Shown piece by piece: positions 13,961 to 23,921 of a DNA stretch of 64,000 nucleotides. How positions within the stretch are numbered: position 1 is the first letter of the stretch; the number at the start of each line of letters is the position of its first letter. Origin of the DNA: Aquatica leii (lineage: Eukaryota > Arthropoda > Insecta > Coleoptera > Lampyridae); contig CM069433.1 of NCBI GenBank assembly GCA_035610365.1, positions 81,254,236 through 81,318,235 on the forward strand, written 5' to 3'. The notes under the pieces are model-generated. The model saw only the letters and a list, made by a program, of their open reading frames with translations. It was not told where the DNA came from and made no database searches. The position numbers and the translations under genes are program-made.

Positions 13961-14742
13961 ATATTCATATAAATAATAAAAGTACAGTATATATTCCATA
14001 ATTGATTATAAAGAAAAAAGCATCTATAAGCGTAAGAACAAAATGATTGATTAAAAATATAAAAGTAAACATATGAAACTTAAAACTAAATGAACTTAAT
14101 TATATCTATAAATGCACAAATTCATTTACTTAATTGAATAAAATTTTAAAATAAGCTTAAAAATATATGCAAACCAACGAAGTTTAGAACTCCTTCTCGA
14201 ACTGATGCATCTCTGAACCATGTCTTGATGATATTTTGAGTATTTGTTAATTGAATTATGATTGTTTCTCGCAGCTACCGTTAAAAAATAATCTGTTGTT
14301 CAAAAATACATTAACTTACTATGTATTAAATTGATTATATTGAAATGTGAAACTGCTGACCGTATAACCAAACTGTATATAACCTATATCGCTCCTATAT
14401 TTAAATCTTTACTCTATAAAGCAACCTATACTCTTTTGGTACAGCGACGATACGGGTTTTAATACAATTGGAATATAGATTACATAAAGAATATATTTAT
14501 CGAATCGGTAGCGATGCGTTATATTCTGACTAAAGAACTTACGCTTAATAGATATCGCACCTGTAAATACCTTATACAGGCTATATATATTACACCGTTA
14601 TTTTTGTAAAAAAAAATAGCCAATAAATTATTTAACGTACAATAATGCTCAGTATTTATTTTTACACAATGTCTGATATACATTATCTGTTGAGCGACTC
14701 GGCCTAATGTGATTTCATTTTTTTGACTTAGACGTGGGCTTA

Positions 14743-14812
14743 GATGAGGTTCGAACCTACGACTAACTTTGCTGTTACTTACGAAGTCGGCGACTCTTGT
14801 AGTTGTGCCACA
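14743..14812 (-). repeat. tRNA-derived segment (SINE-like or tRNA pseudogene)
   Basis: The minus strand has TGGCACAACTAC, an A-box-like word, and 45 bases on GGTTCGAACCTC, a near-perfect B box. The spacing suits an RNA polymerase III promoter. Stems pair poorly: the acceptor stem is absent and the T stem has mismatches. It is therefore not a functional tRNA. It lies inside element H. Confidence 0.55.
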
Positions 14813-15170
14813 AAAGTGCTTGTATATCATTATTATTTCAGAGTTATAAGTACATTGGTTTGATCGTCTTTTGTCCAAATAATGTTTAGTTAAATTTTTT
14901 TGTATTTTTAATTGGTAATCAGTGTATGTTGTTAGTGTCAAATTATTATTATTAGTATAAATTTGATATATAAAACGATATGCCGAAAAATAAAAGGAAT
15001 AGTACTCGGCGTTAGGCAACAGTATACGTACCGAAGTACATAGACTATATGGGGATATAAATCTTGTCGATTAAATTTGTGTAACATTAATAATATTGTA
15101 AGTAAGTAATACACGAAATTTATATTTTTTAATCAATCTGTTTTACAGAACCATTTATTCATAAAACACA

Positions 15171-15401
15171 ATGACTGTTGATAATCATATTAATTTATCT
15201 CTAGATCAATCTTCAAGTACAAATAGTGATACTGTATCTGCATTTCATTCTGATGAGCTTACAGATCAAAAATCGTTTTCGGATAAATTGCGTGAATGGG
15301 CAGTAAATCGAAATATTGAATTAATTCAACTGTCGAAATTACTAAAAATATTAGTACACATTGGTCATCATAAGAAACTGCCATTAGACGCAAGAACATG
15401 A
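15171..15401 (+). CDS. N-terminal exon of an uncharacterised transposon-linked protein
   Basis: The ATG follows a TTTTTAATCAATCTGTTTTACAG acceptor by 24 bases. The product starts MTVDNHINLSLDQSSSTNS and contains SFSDKLREWAVNRNIE, LIQLSKLLKILVHIGHHKK and LPLDART. From memory of the family, many arthropod genomes hold uncharacterised transposon-associated proteins with the order LxxWAxxxxIxxxxLxxLLxIL...LPxDARTLL near their start; the match is by pattern only. The frame stops right after DART (TGA), where the family continues with LL, so the exon is truncated or has lost its donor. A role as the transposase or accessory protein of the CCC-terminated elements is inference from its position inside element H. 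Confidence 0.5.
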   Translation: MTVDNHINLSLDQSSSTNSDTVSAFHSDELTDQKSFSDKLREWAVNRNIELIQLSKLLKILVHIGHHKKLPLDART

Positions 15402-15428
15402 GCATTAAAGTATTATTTGTATATTTTT

Positions 15429-16195
15429 GACAAAGGGAAGTCTGTATCGGAAATCTTTATTTATGCTAGTATTCAGTGTTGTCAATTATCTATATAAGTT
15501 AATATAGATAAATTAATCTAGATTGATATGTTTTATCTATTTATATGTATCTAGATACTATGACACAATATAAAAGTTAGGTATATGTATTTGCATATAT
15601 ATATATATAATTTTTTATTTAGTTGATTTAAATAATATATATAAAAAAATCCAGTGTTACGTAATATTTTGGTTTTGTAAATTACAATTTTTATGTAATT
15701 TTTTTAGTAATTTTACGCATTTTCGAAGTAGTTCTTCAAATATACTCCATTTATCATTTCTATTATCTAGATTATTTCACATTATCTATTATCTGTTATC
15801 TATAAAGAATTTTAATTTTTTATCTATTATCTAACACTAGATAATTTTCTAAAGAAAAAAATTAACTGTATATAATTTAAAAATCATCTATTTTCAACAC
15901 TGGCTGTATTGATATGTTATCGAATAAAGCAATTATACTATATGTATGTATACTATATATAGTAGCCATAGATTCTGTACAGGATACGCCTGTACAGACA
16001 AAAGTTATAAATTTTTGGTTATAATTACTATTTATACATATTATTGACAAAGGGAAGTCTGTATGTGGTCTGTATCGGAAATCTTTATTTATGCTGTATT
16101 GATGCGTTATTGAATAAATAACTGATACTGTATGTATACTATATATAGTAGCCATAGTTTCTGTACAGAATACACATATACAGACGAACTTTATA
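15429..16195. repeat. Tandem duplication split by the 429-bp hAT-like insert
   Basis: GACAAAGGGAAGTCTGTAT begins at 15429 and again at 16046. Both copies continue through TCGGAAATCTTTATTTATGCT, a GTATTGAT stretch and TACTATATATAGTAGCCATAG. Without the 429-bp insert the unit is about 190 bp. The second copy has an extra GTGGTCTGTAT. The unit is rich in CTGTA words and forms part of the right subterminal region of element H. Confidence 0.8.
15474..15902. mobile_element. Short hAT-like non-autonomous element with 8-bp target duplication
   Basis: The ends are CAGTGTTGTCAATTATCTAT and, read inward, CAGTGTTGAAAATAGATGAT. The flanks are GCTAGTATT on the left (one extra A) and GCTGTATT on the right (15903-15910). 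The tandem copy at 16091 shows the empty site as a single GCTGTATT, which proves the insertion. The 429 bp inside are full of ATCTA/TAGAT words and code for nothing. Confidence 0.8.
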
Positions 16196-17111
16196 GTTAC
16201 TATACAGATTAAATACAGAACATATATGTAAAGAAATATTTATTTATACTATTTATAGTTTCTATATAGTAAAATTATTTATCGACTAATCTTTACAGAT
16301 TAGGTACAGATCTATACACTTCACGGAAATCTGTATCGGCTGGTTATACGGGTGAATGTTTTATTATTCCGATCAGTCTTATGTAACATTGTTTTATCCT
16401 TTCTACTAACATTTTAAAATAATGCAACCTGCAGCAACAAACAATTTTGCAAAATGTACTCATTATTTGCTACAAATTTTACTACATATTTTATTACCTT
16501 TACCTGCTAATTTTTTGTTAAATTAAAAAAAATCTTCAGTCAAATCTATGAACTGCCAGTTATTACGAAAATCTTGCTTTGTATATTGTTGATTCAAAAG
16601 CATCAAATAATTCGGTTACTTAAATAATTAACATTTCTTGATATCACTGTACATGTAGACACCAGTTCTCGAATGAGTCCTATAAAGAAATATTATTAAC
16701 GACTCTACTGTATAGAATTTTGTTTAATTATATAATACTATTACCTTGATTAGCTTCGCATCCTTTACATGTGAATCTTTCAACGATTGTACTTGTAAGG
16801 GTTAATGTTTATAGAATTTTGAAGATTAATGTTGAAGGTCTTGTAAATGTGTTTTTAGATATACATAAGTATAATTTGACCTTTTCTTACAAAGTATTGG
16901 CCAGTATTGATGGTGTAAGCACCTTCACTAAAGAAGTTTTTTTCATGGCCTGAAATTGATTCTTTTGTTTCTTGATTTTCTTGATTGTTGTTCATCAGCA
17001 TAACTATTGACAGACTTGAGTGTTCTAAATTTTGTGATTCTTATAACTACCTACAAGGGCAAAAATTATAACAATAAAACAAATATCACTGTATTAAAGT
17101 ATACATACATA

Positions 17112-17530
17112 CCCAATAAACATGCAATATGATATCAATCCCGTATAACACATCGATACAGTAACGAAATGTCTATAGTGATTCGGTATAGAATGATGTA
17201 TTCAATCGATACTGTTTCAAATGTACAGGAAATGTATCGTTTCTTTATTTGGTCTATACTGAATCGCCAATTGTGAATCTTTATTTAGCCTGTATAGATA
17301 CGGTAAATACATTCGATACATTTTTCTTGCGATATTATCTTTACCAAATCTTTACAGGTTCTCGATTTCACCTATACTTGTTTTGTTATGAACATGACGT
17401 CACATTGCGCAGTGTACAAAAATGGCGTTCAGTAATCAGCTGTGACACTCACAGAAAAACGTCCGACGCCAATTCGCCATTGTTATTATTATATTTTGTT
17501 TGTGCTTGTTTCTCTGATTTAAATTGTTAA
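17112..17530. mobile_element. Left end of another CCC-terminated element (ATCGATAC-motif family)
   Basis: CCCAATAAACATGCAATATG is preceded by TA at 17110-17111. It is followed by repeated GTATCGAT-like words: CACATCGATACAG, CAATCGATACTG, TGTATCG, TAGATACGG and TTCGATACA. I could not find the opposite end, so the element is either truncated or interrupted by the Harbinger material that follows. Past 17400 the motif thins out. Confidence 0.45.
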
Positions 17531-17685
17531 TATTATTTTCAAGTAAGTACGTACAATTAATAGTTACTTTAATCAGGTGCACGAATTCATATTAAATTGC
17601 GAGGTTATTGAACCTTAAGTGATAAAATGACAATTTTTAAATTGAATTTTTACATGATTTGTTTCTAACAAGGAATTATTTGCAG

Positions 17686-17883
17686 GATTCCTTAAAAAGG
17701 TTCTTCATAGTCAACGGATTTGTAAAGAAGTCGAAGGAAAACCGGAAGGTTTGTACTTTTCCATACTTAATATTCATTGTTGTTATATTGTGATTATTAG
17801 GATACAAGTCATACATTGTCCACGAAAACACATTGACAAGCCGAAGACTAAATCAAGTACAGACAAATGTGACCAAGAGGTAG
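17686..17883 (+). CDS. Two short exons of unknown protein
   Basis: An acceptor (TTTGCAG) at 17685 opens an exon to 17748, followed by GTTTGT. A second exon starts at 17801 after ATTATTAG. Joined in phase 1 the text reads KKVLHSQRICKEVEGKPEGY and then KSYIVHENTLTSRRLNQVQT, ending at TAG 17881-17883. A different frame stays open over the last 60 bases to a TGA at 17907. I do not recognise the product. It lies between the CCC-element left end and the Harbinger element, so it may be transposon cargo or a relic. Confidence 0.25.
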
Positions 17884-18086
17884 ATAAGCTAATTCAAAAG
17901 ACTTTTTGATAAAAATAAAAATGTAGTTTAATTGTAATTAAATTTAATTAGAGAAAATAAATATTTTTTATTAATGAATTTTATTTAAATTTTATTTTTG
18001 TTTTTATACATAGTTATGTATAAAACAACGCATATACAAATCACTAATAATAAAATATGTTATAAGATTAGAATAAATACCTAACT

Positions 18087-18164
18087 GTAGTGGCTCAATG
18101 AGCACAATGGATTTCCTAAATTTCAGACCATTAGAAGACCAGGTTCGAATCCCAGAATGGACAC
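18087..18164 (+). repeat. tRNA-derived segment (SINE-like or tRNA pseudogene)
   Basis: AGTGGCTCAATGAG (A-box-like) is followed 40 bases later by AGGTTCGAATCCC, an exact B box. An anticodon-arm remnant, TTTCAGACCATTAGAAGA, lies between. Arms do not pair well enough for a working tRNA. The following sequence is an AAATAAATAAA tract, as in many SINE tails. Confidence 0.55.
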
Positions 18165-19794
18165 GAAAATAAATAAATACAATATCAGTGCACAAACTTT
18201 TATGGGTCGATTCTGAGACAATCTATAAGATATGTAAGCGAAAATCTATAAAAGTTACAGGGATTGCAGTTCTGCGCTACCTATTAGCTACAGATTTCCT
18301 TATAGATTTGTAAATATTTACAGGTGTCATATACCCAACCGTATGAAATTACAGCGACCGTTTATAACCTAACAATTCGATATTTATGTTTGAAAAAATT
18401 CTTTTTTTGACTAGTTTTACTGTTTTTGACAAAAGTAGAATGAATGTTGCACAAGTCAACATATTTGTTGGTATTCTTTTGGAAGAGGATGAAAATAGGT
18501 AGGTTAATTGGAAAAGTTAATAAATTGTTGTGCTTATTTTCTATATTATTTGTTTATTTGTTAGAAATTTTATGAGAATCCAACGGAGAAGATTAAGGGA
18601 CGAGCTAAACCCATTTGATTTAACAAATAATGCGTTTCGGCAAATGTTTCGCCTTGATAAAAATTCGGTTTATCAATTAATAAACAGTTTATTGCCCCAC
18701 GTTACTGAAAGACACATTTTGTCAGGAATTCCTTTCACGACAAAAGTTTTCGCAACGCTAAATTTTATTTCGACAGGATCTTACCAAAATTCTGTGGGCT
18801 GCAATTCATGGATATCTCTGTCACAAACTTCTATAAGTAGAAGCATTCATTATATATGCGAACTGATTGTGAATCATTTATTCCAACAATGGGTAAAATT
18901 TCCCATAACACCTGAAGAAAAAAATTTTGTAAAAAACGGTTTTTATGAGAAGTACAATTTAAGAGGAATAGTGGGTGCCATCGACGGTACCCACGTTGAC
19001 ATATTGGCATCTCTAGAAACAGATGAAAATTTCCCGCCCTTTGTTTATATAAATAGAAAAGGGAAACATTCCATTAACGTAATGTTAATATCAGACTCGT
19101 CATGCAAAATCCTTGCCTGCTCAGCCAGGTTTCCTGGATCTACCCACGATTCGGCTATTTGGCAAATAAGTGACATTAGAGTCCATTTGTCACGAAGTTA
19201 TTTTGAAGGAGATGTGTCGTCAAGACTTATTGGAGATAGTGGATACCCCTTAGAACCTTGGCTGTTCACCCCATTTCTGCAGCCAGCGAATCAAGCTGAG
19301 GAACAATTTAAGAGCGGGGTCTCGTCGGCCATATTTACACTTAGAGTGTAATCTCTAGTAGGTGCTGCTTTAACGGTGAAGTAATTAAAATTAAAAAGTT
19401 ATACTACTGTGAGCCAGGTAGCGCAACAAAAAGTATTATAAAAAGTGTAAAAGCTGCAATTTTTTACAAATAAAGAAGTTACACTATTGAAAGCTAGGTG
19501 GCGCAAAAATTATAAAAGTTTAGTGGTGGGAATAATTGCGATTATTCTCTTGAGAATGTTCGTTATCGCACGACTATCATTTTTCCGATAGTTTTATCAG
19601 TTAGTAAGCTAAATGCTTTTTATCAAGGGATTTTTATTACAGCAAACATTCTTAAGGTTGTGTGCCCGGAGCAGAAATCGTTTTTACAATTGTACAATTG
19701 AAAAGATGATTCTTGTATTCAATTTTTTTAATTAAAATGTCATTCCCGCATGGTTTATTCGCGCACAAGTTTTGTAGACACTACGTCTTCTTCT

Positions 19795-20095
19795 TCAACA
19801 GGTTGAGTGTACTTTAAGCCGTGCATTTCCACACAAAGTTTCCACACTACGCTTAAAACCCTCTAATATAATGTCAGATTCCATTGTCCTAGATGTTCTT
19901 GATCAGTTTTTGTAACATTTGTGTTCGCCCACTGTAATATGTATTTCTTGGTTTTGCCCTTTCCCACACAGGACAATATTTGTTTCTAACGGCAACAAAT
20001 AATAATTTACCAGTGTTGGCACGAACAATACATGCCACACCAGAAGAAGCATCATACTTTGACCGTTTCGATCACGCTCCATCGGCAACGACCGT
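19795..20095 (-). pseudogene. Fragment of a Mutator-like/Kolobok-type transposase
   Basis: Read on the minus strand from about 20095, the text is VVADGA, stop, SKRSKYDASSGVACIVR. TGKLLFVAVRNKYCPVW and a GEHKCYKN segment follow. After a stop and in another frame come SRTSRTMESDIILEGFKRS and MHGLKYT. In the family the first segment reads VVADGAWSKRSY and holds the first catalytic aspartate; here TGG has become TGA (20072-20074). The end of the domain (IGDGDSSV in relatives) is gone. The fragment has at least two stops and one frame change, so it is dead. It is the only coding trace of the TTAA element. Confidence 0.72.
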
Positions 20096-21547
20096 TATAT
20101 TTACTTATACTAAGGGATTAAAATTAAAAAATAAGTAAAAACTACGTTAATTTGTAAATTTATTTTGTTTTGATCGCTCCACACCATAATTGGCCGTTGA
20201 GTCTTACAAATTTTAAATTTTCTTGTAAAATGTTCTACAAAATTTTTTTGTATCTAATTTTTTCAAAAATTTTGCCACCCTGCCAAAATGTTTAAATTTG
20301 GAAACGTATAACGCCTATACATACTATTGGTATCTAAAACTTTTATTACATAATTAACGCACTACGTTTAAAAACACAACAAACCAAAATTTGTTTCTAT
20401 TGCCTAAGTCTTACTTCTATCGTTAGCAAATCGTTTATAAATTATGTAAGAATACAGTATACGCTCAGAAATGTTTTGAGGATCAACTTACATAACAAAT
20501 AAAAATTGTTTATGATTACACCGGAATGTTACTACTACCACCTGTTTATCTTATGCTTAGTAGTAAAATACGATATGACACATGACTTTGATTATAAATT
20601 ATGCAAGAATACGGTACTCACAAGAATTTTTAATGCTCACTGGCTTTTAAAAAGAAAGTTCTACGATATTGGCAGTACTGAACGTACTAAAAAGGAATTA
20701 CCTTATTATACATTTCATTAAAGTAAAAGTAAACATTTTAGGTAAAACCAAAGAGTATATAATATAGAAAGAGACTCAATGTACGTGCTAAATATCGTGT
20801 ATTCTAAAGTTAGTCGAACGGTTTAAAGCGCTAGTATCGGCCATCTGGTATTCGACTAACCAAACTAATTCATTTTAGACTCAAACTATTTTCAAACGAA
20901 TACTGTCAATGTGTTCCTTACAGTGTTGTCACATAATTACTTCTAAAACTACCTGGAATCGTTTTATGATGTTTTACAATTTGTCTTTGTTATCTTTAAC
21001 AGATTTATGGCATGTCATCTTTGTTGAAGCAAACAGTATATTACACGAGTATTATGAGTTATGACAACTTAATATACATTTAATTATACTAAAATTTGTT
21101 TAATTGAATGATGATGCAAAGATATTGTCTTCTTTTTGTTTTATTGTAACAATTACATTTAAAAGTTTATTTGTACAATTATTAAAAAAAAAAAAAAATA
21201 ATAATTTTGCTGTATAAAAAATTCCAAGTACCGTGTTAGCAAAAATCAGTTTTATTTGAGTAATTAAATACTGTTTTAATTTTTATGAATAATCAGTTGT
21301 TTTGTATAATGCAATTTACGTTGTCACAACACCTTCATTTCTCCCCATACCTACAATTGATGGTTATATTGTACATTTTTCAACGACAGGTTCCCTTAAT
21401 CTGCGCCCAAGGAAAAGTAAAATTACCACTTTTTTGCATTTTGGGATAACTGTCTTAACTTACCTAACTACATACTTGTACTACCTGTGGTTGTACCTCT
21501 AAATGTATTTACTTGTACTTAAAACATATTCGTGTCTTATTTGCATA

Positions 21548-23388
21548 ATGGCGCCATCAAAATCTTCTTGTGTTTATTTTAATTGTAAACGAAATCGATT
21601 TACTCATCCGGAACTCAGTTTCTTTTGTTTTCCTCTTAATGCGACGAGAAGTATTAAGTGGCTCGAGAATTGTGGAAATGTGAGTCTTCTTGGATTAAGC
21701 TTAAGTGTCGACTACAATTCTACACAGGATTTAATTGAGGGTTTTGAGGACTTAGGTCATCTTGGACGCGAAAATAAATTTGCTACACATGCGTTAGTGT
21801 TTATGGTTCGAGGCTTAATTAAAAAATGGAAGACTCCTGTTAGTTATTATTTATCAGCTACTTCTCTAAAGCATTATAATTTGGTAGAGCTTATTATTAA
21901 AAATATCAAAGCATTGCATACTGCTGGATTGAATGTGCGAATTTTAGTATGTGATCAAGCGGCAACTAACAGAGCTGCTTTCCAATATTTAGGAGTGAAA
22001 GAGGAAACACCATTTTTTCAAGTAGAAAACAAAAAAATTTTTGCCATGTATGACATACCACACTTGTTCAAAAGTGTTAGAAATAACTTAATATCACATG
22101 ATATATTTATAGAAGGAAATCAAATTTCTTAGAAAGACGTAAAAGATTGTTATTATATAGACAAACAATCTATGACTGCTCGAGCACTTCCAAAAATAAC
22201 TGAATCTCATATATTTCCTAACACATTTCAAAGAATGCGTGTAAAGCTTGCAATGCAAGTATTTTTTTATCTCTCTATCAGCTGGAATAAGAACTTACGT
22301 AAAAACTGGTCAAATAAATAGTGCGAGTGCCTCAAATACAGCAAAATTTTTATTAAATATGAACGACTTGTTTGACGTATTAAATAGTCAGGTTCTAAAA
22401 TGACTCGAATCCATACAAAAGTGCTCTATCTGTAGATAGACTTTATTTAGAAGTGTTTCTTCATGAAATGATGATATGGATTTCAATGTGGCGAGTATAA
22501 ACAAAAACCCAAAGAATGAATGAAGGTATTTACTGTTTTCGTGGATTAAGTTTATCTATTCAAGCCACAATACTATTATGGGAAGAGTTGAAAAGTGAGG
22601 GTTTTCAGTTTCTTCTAACGAATCGTTTGAATCAAGATCCACTGGAGAATTTATTTTCAACAATTAGGCGTAGGAGTAGAAATAATACAAATCCCACAGC
22701 AAAAGCATTTTAACAATCCTTGCAGTGGAATATGCTTATTAAACTTTTGAAGTCACCAGAAAATTCTAATTGCGAAACTGATGACGATGTTAGCATCGAA
22801 TTACAAAATGAAAGTGCATTGGAACTCAGACAAGAACAATCAGAATGTAATGAGATTAGGAAAGAAAAAAACGAACCGAATCAGAAAGAGGAGACTTTTA
22901 TTTCTAAAACTAATAACGCAACGTTAGAAGAACGTGTGGCAGGATACGTTGTTTATAAAACACAAAAAAAATTTAATTGCAAACAATGCAGTAAACTATC
23001 AGAAGAAGATATATTAAATAATAAAAGTGGTTTACTTTTAATAGAAAAAGATTAAAGAGACCATTAAATATTTAAAAAAACCTTCAAATTTAGTTATAAA
23101 AGTGACTTCTTTAGTGTTAAAAATATTTAAAAATTACTTTTACAAAAATCAGAAAGAACATAATTTTAAAAAAAAATTAGTTAATATGTGTATTCAAAAA
23201 GTGAAAACAGTGTGCCCAGAATGGTTACTAACGAACTGTACTTGTTATGAACACAAATTATTTTTTATACGACATTTAATATCGTGCAAATTACACAAAA
23301 CGTTAAAGTGGATTTCCCAAGATTTGAGAGTTGTAGGTGGTCGGGGGGAAATAAAAAATAAAAGATTAAAACACTTGAGTAATTTATA
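21548..23388 (+). pseudogene. P-element (THAP9-type) transposase pseudogene
   Basis: The first segment (MAPSKSSCVYFNCKRNRF...WLENCGN) is the front of a THAP finger with its C-x4-C pair and tryptophan. It runs straight into the catalytic region at GTGAGT, which looks like an old splice donor. The rest of the finger, the coiled coil and the first RNase H strand are missing. The RNase H-like text follows (VDYNSTQDLIEGFEDLG, HALVFMVRGLIKKW, VCDQAATNRAAF, YDIPHLFKSVRNNL). A stop at 22130 and a T-run frameshift near 22265 precede further homologous pieces: GIRTYVKTGQINSASAS, LTNRLNQDPLENLFSTIRR and a C-terminal CxEHKLFFIRHL segment near 23250. Several stops make it inactive. Confidence 0.9.
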
Positions 23389-23723
23389 AAATGAATTTGA
23401 CTGCCTGTCTAGGTATTATTGTATTAAAATTTTCTTATTAATTTTTAAACTTATGTATTTGTATCCTGGTGTTTTTTACATATTATTGTGCAATATTTTA
23501 ATTCAAATTTAAAATAACTGTTTGCATTTGATTTATATACTTTTAGTATTATTAGTTTTCAATTAAAAATAACAATCTATGATTATTTATTAGTTAGTAC
23601 TTAATTAACTACATAATTATTTTCATTAAATAAATACTAAAAATTTTTGCATTTAACAGTACGCATATAAATTATTGCATTGTACAAAAGGTACAAGTTC
23701 AATTAATGAATTTTTATATAACC

Positions 23724-23921
23724 GGTAAAATTTTGGATTAGTGCTTTATTTCACTAAGCCGTTTCCATTTCTTTCTAACCTGTGCAATTTACAAAGTAAA
23801 TTTTTTACCTGAGTTTCTAATAATTCAGGTAAAAAATGTATGTTCCTACTTTATTTCTTGTAAATTGTACATGTCAGAAAGAAATGGAAACGTCTTAGTG
23901 AAATAAGGCGCTAATTTTACC
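23724..23921. repeat. 198-bp near-perfect hairpin inside the P element
   Basis: GGTAAAATTTTGGATTAGTG through CCATTTCTTTCT at 23724-23782 is matched in inverse by AGAAAGAAATGG through CTAATTTTACC at 23877-23921. The centre holds a second inverted pair (TTTTTTACCTGA against TCAGGTAAAAAA). It could be a MITE or a fold-back in the subterminal part of the P element. No clear target duplication is visible. Confidence 0.8.

Larger units (their letters stand above)
14359..16352. mobile_element. CCC-terminated DNA element H (CTGTA-motif family), TG target duplication
   Basis: The left end is ACCGTATAACCAAACTG and the inward right end is CCCGTATAACCAGCCGATAC. TG flanks both sides (14357-14358, 16353-16354). 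CTGTA/TACAG words fill both subterminal regions, for example CCTGTACAGACAAA, GGTCTGTATCGG, TATACAGACG, GGTACAGATC and CTTATACAGG. The element carries a tRNA-like segment (14743-14812), one plausible coding exon (15171-15401) and a nested 429-bp hAT-like element. Its build matches elements A, B, D and E, although the internal sequence differs. It is the only one of the five with a protein exon that resembles known transposon-linked proteins. Confidence 0.7.
12809..17099. mobile_element. Large element or fold-back structure with long inverted arms
   Basis: The left arm (12809-13075) is matched in inverted orientation by 16432-17099. Examples are TTTGTAGGTAGTTATGAG against its inverse near 17048, GAATTATTTGA against TCAAATAATTC, and AATAATGAGTACATTTTG against CAAAATGTACTCATTATT. 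The right arm has about 395 extra bases (roughly 16621-17016) between TCGGTT and GTTCTAAATT that the left arm lacks. Between the arms are a CCC-element fragment (13686 on) and element H (14359-16352). Both arms hold a short open phrase, TELFDxFESTIY, so a coding exon may be duplicated in them. Terminal motifs and a target duplication were not found. Confidence 0.55.

Noticed and set aside
14519..15019. A 166-codon open frame on the minus strand
   Set aside because: It runs through the tRNA-like segment (RRFEPHL is a typical false translation of a B box), and the rest is AT-biased. No homology pattern is visible.
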